Assembly (NCBI GenBank): GCA_963933885.1
Contig: CAWVWF010000100.1
Coordinates: 1-13,056 of the forward strand
DNA from: CAWVWF01 sp963933885
GTDB taxonomy: Bacteria > Bacteroidota > Bacteroidia > Flavobacteriales_C > GCA-002722245
Reading direction: 5' to 3'
DNA length: 13,056 nt
In this document: positions 12,920 to 13,056 of the stretch, one piece after another
How the letters are laid out: each line of letters begins with the position of its first letter
How positions within the stretch are numbered: position 1 is the stretch's first letter
Notes under the pieces: generated by a model
What the model was told of the DNA's origin: nothing
Databases searched by the model: none
The model's input: only the letters and a program-made list of their open reading frames with translations
Position numbers and translations under genes: made by a program

Positions 12920-13056
12920 ATGCTTAATTACAATAACAAAATTTGGTGGAAATTCTTATTTAAACCCAGTGGATATTTCTTCGAGGGGATGATCTGGAGT
13001 GTTATAATGTATGGTGTACTTACAGGTTTATTTACCTTTTTATATGAGTTGCACCC
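12920..13056 (+). CDS. N-terminus of a membrane protein, possibly bestrophin-like (partial)
   Basis: The frame is open from the ATG at 12920 to the window edge, giving 45 residues that start MLNYNNKIWWKFLFKPSG. The first part is basic and aromatic; residues about 24-42 (MIWSVIMYGVLTGLFTFLY) form a likely membrane helix. The opening with YN-x-K-x-W-W followed by F-x-F and then a membrane helix resembles bacterial bestrophin-family anion channels (UPF0187), but 45 residues are too few to be sure. A -7 box 17 bases upstream and the terminator of rpsT before it show that it is a separate transcription unit. Confidence 0.55.
   Translation, partial: MLNYNNKIWWKFLFKPSGYFFEGMIWSVIMYGVLTGLFTFLYELH

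Noticed and set aside
1..13056. Search for mobile elements, CRISPR repeats, toxin-antitoxin or defence genes.
   Set aside because: All sizeable frames are accounted for by housekeeping or envelope genes; no direct-repeat array, transposase or att-like duplication was seen by eye.

Overview
The window reads as ordinary chromosome from an AT-rich Bacteroidota bacterium, most likely of the Flavobacteriales. The evidence is: an archaeal/eukaryotic-type prolyl-tRNA synthetase of 491 residues, a DUF4369-TlpA lipoprotein, a cold-shock protein with the long basic N-terminal extension common in this phylum, start codons without recognisable Shine-Dalgarno sequences, and promoters of the Bacteroidota form TTG-N19-TAnnTTTG. 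The clearest promoter, ahead of the tRNA gene, matches that form exactly. No insertion sequence, CRISPR array, phage gene or integration scar was seen, and no stretch over 300 bases lacks a gene. Bases 1-79 hold nothing I can name.

Minus-strand block (8196 down to 134). Six genes are packed head to tail: lpxK, a purine nucleoside phosphorylase, a TlpA-type thiol-disulfide lipoprotein, a secreted M1 metallopeptidase with a predicted outer-membrane barrel at its C-terminus, an LpxH-type UDP-diacylglucosamine hydrolase, and an RlmB-type 23S rRNA 2'-O-methyltransferase. Their junctions are an 11-base overlap, a 4-base gap, an 11-base overlap, a 1-base overlap and a 4-base gap, so they almost certainly form one transcript with coupled translation. 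Most of them serve the cell envelope (lipid A, periplasmic redox, surface proteolysis); the purine and rRNA genes appear to be passengers. A cold-shock gene follows with its own promoter, a leader that can fold at its 5' end, and a terminator.

Plus-strand block (8306 to the end). A NIF3-family gene and a coiled-coil/zinc-ribbon gene form a pair ending in a strong two-way terminator. That terminator is shared with a small convergent gene for an exported lysine-rich peptide. Divergent from the small gene is proS, followed after 2 bases by a conserved-looking protein of unknown function. Next comes tRNA-Glu(UUC) under a textbook promoter, probably read through into rpsT (ribosomal protein S20), which ends at a clear terminator. 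The last 137 bases hold the start of a membrane protein, possibly a bestrophin-type channel, cut by the window edge.

No new multi-gene system was found. The most useful leads are the phosphorylase with MTA-phosphorylase-like pocket residues, the peptidase-barrel fusion with its two lone cysteines next to a thiol-disulfide gene, the uncharacterised partner of proS, and the small secreted polybasic protein.
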